A DNA stretch of 5,180 nt, taken from NCBI GenBank assembly GCA_025062175.1, contig JANXAX010000206.1, forward strand, positions 1 to 5,180. Direction: 5' to 3'. The notes under the pieces are model-generated. The model made no database searches. It was given only the letters and a program-made list of their open reading frames with translations, and was not told the origin of the DNA. Within the stretch, counting starts at the first letter, position 1. Each line of letters opens with the position of its first letter. The translations under genes were made by a program, and so were the position numbers. Shown in pieces: positions 4,918 to 5,180 of the stretch. This DNA comes from Anaerolineae bacterium (GTDB taxonomy: Bacteria > Chloroflexota > Anaerolineae > 4572-78 > NAK82).

Positions 4918-5180
4918 ATGGAGCAGTTTATCGGGCACACCTTCCAGTTGCGCGTGCGCCTGCGCGCACCGCTCTGGCAGCTCGGCGCCGGCTGGGCTGC
5001 GCTGGGCGGTGTCATGGCAAGCGGCTCCCTCAGCGGAAACGATGCAACACTGCTTGCGCGTGTCGGCACTGTGTTGCTCGTCTGGCTGCTGGCCGACCCT
5101 GTGCTGGGCACGTTGTGGGAACTAGGGACGGCGCCGCACGGAGTCTGGACACGGCTCTGGCACTCCACCGGCGCCATAGA
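4918..5180 (+). CDS. Unrecognised membrane protein (N-terminal 87 residues, cut by window edge)
   Basis: An open frame starts at ATG 4918, 13 bases after the methyltransferase stop, and stays open to the window end. It begins MEQFIGHTFQLRVRLRAPLW. A basic N-terminal segment precedes two likely membrane helices at about residues 19-36 (LWQLGAGWAALGGVMAS) and 44-65 (TLLARVGTVLLVWLLADPVLG). A Trp-rich stretch with basic residues follows (LWELGTAPHGVWTRLWHST). Codon use has the strong third-position G/C of the upstream gene, which supports real coding. No clear ribosome site precedes the ATG, so translation may depend on coupling to the methyltransferase, with which it probably shares a transcript. 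I do not recognise the family. The antisense frame over this stretch is rejected as a shadow. Confidence 0.65.
   Translation, partial: MEQFIGHTFQLRVRLRAPLWQLGAGWAALGGVMASGSLSGNDATLLARVGTVLLVWLLADPVLGTLWELGTAPHGVWTRLWHSTGAI

Noticed and set aside
4224..5177. Long minus-strand open frame (317 codons) across the methyltransferase gene and beyond
   Set aside because: It is antisense to a gene with a complete set of family motifs. Its translation is rich in His, Arg, Ser and Gln with no domain, as expected of the complement of a GC-rich coding sequence.

Overview
The window looks like ordinary bacterial chromosome of moderately high GC, split into two transcription units that diverge from a gene-free stretch of about 810 bases (3219-4028). 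No gene here names the organism. The imperfect CCCTCACCCTC-type palindrome, the standalone MetH-type methyltransferase and the gene style remind me of Chloroflexota (Chloroflexus/Roseiflexus/Anaerolineae relatives). That is an impression, not a result.

Left half, minus strand, in order of transcription: a family 5 periplasmic solute-binding protein (3218-1611), a DppC/OppC-type permease (1486-512), and the N-terminal 169 residues of a DppB/OppB-type permease (509-1, running off the window). Together they form the capture and membrane part of a peptide/nickel/oligosaccharide-class ABC importer. The ATPases are not in the window and would be expected further left. The permease genes are only 2 bases apart and are probably translationally coupled. 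A 49-base imperfect palindrome lies between the binding-protein gene and the permeases, where such structures often protect the binding-protein mRNA. The order binding protein, C permease, B permease is less usual than the classical A-B-C order.

Centre (3219-4028): no convincing intact gene. It holds a candidate minus-strand promoter for the importer, a pair of similar inverted 17-mers that could be the ends of a short element, two weak gene-remnant candidates, a 12-bp hairpin, and a candidate plus-strand promoter with a perfect 10-bp palindrome in its spacer. A potentially structured leader lies just before the methyltransferase gene.

Right half, plus strand: a complete 291-residue homocysteine S-methyltransferase domain protein of the MetH N-terminal type with an intact Cys/Cys-Cys zinc site (4029-4904). 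After 13 bases it is followed by the start of an unrecognised membrane protein (4918 to the window end).

I did not find an obviously new biological system. The second looks most worth taking are the intergenic palindromes, the inverted 17-mers with gene debris between them, and the operator-like palindrome and leader upstream of the methyltransferase.
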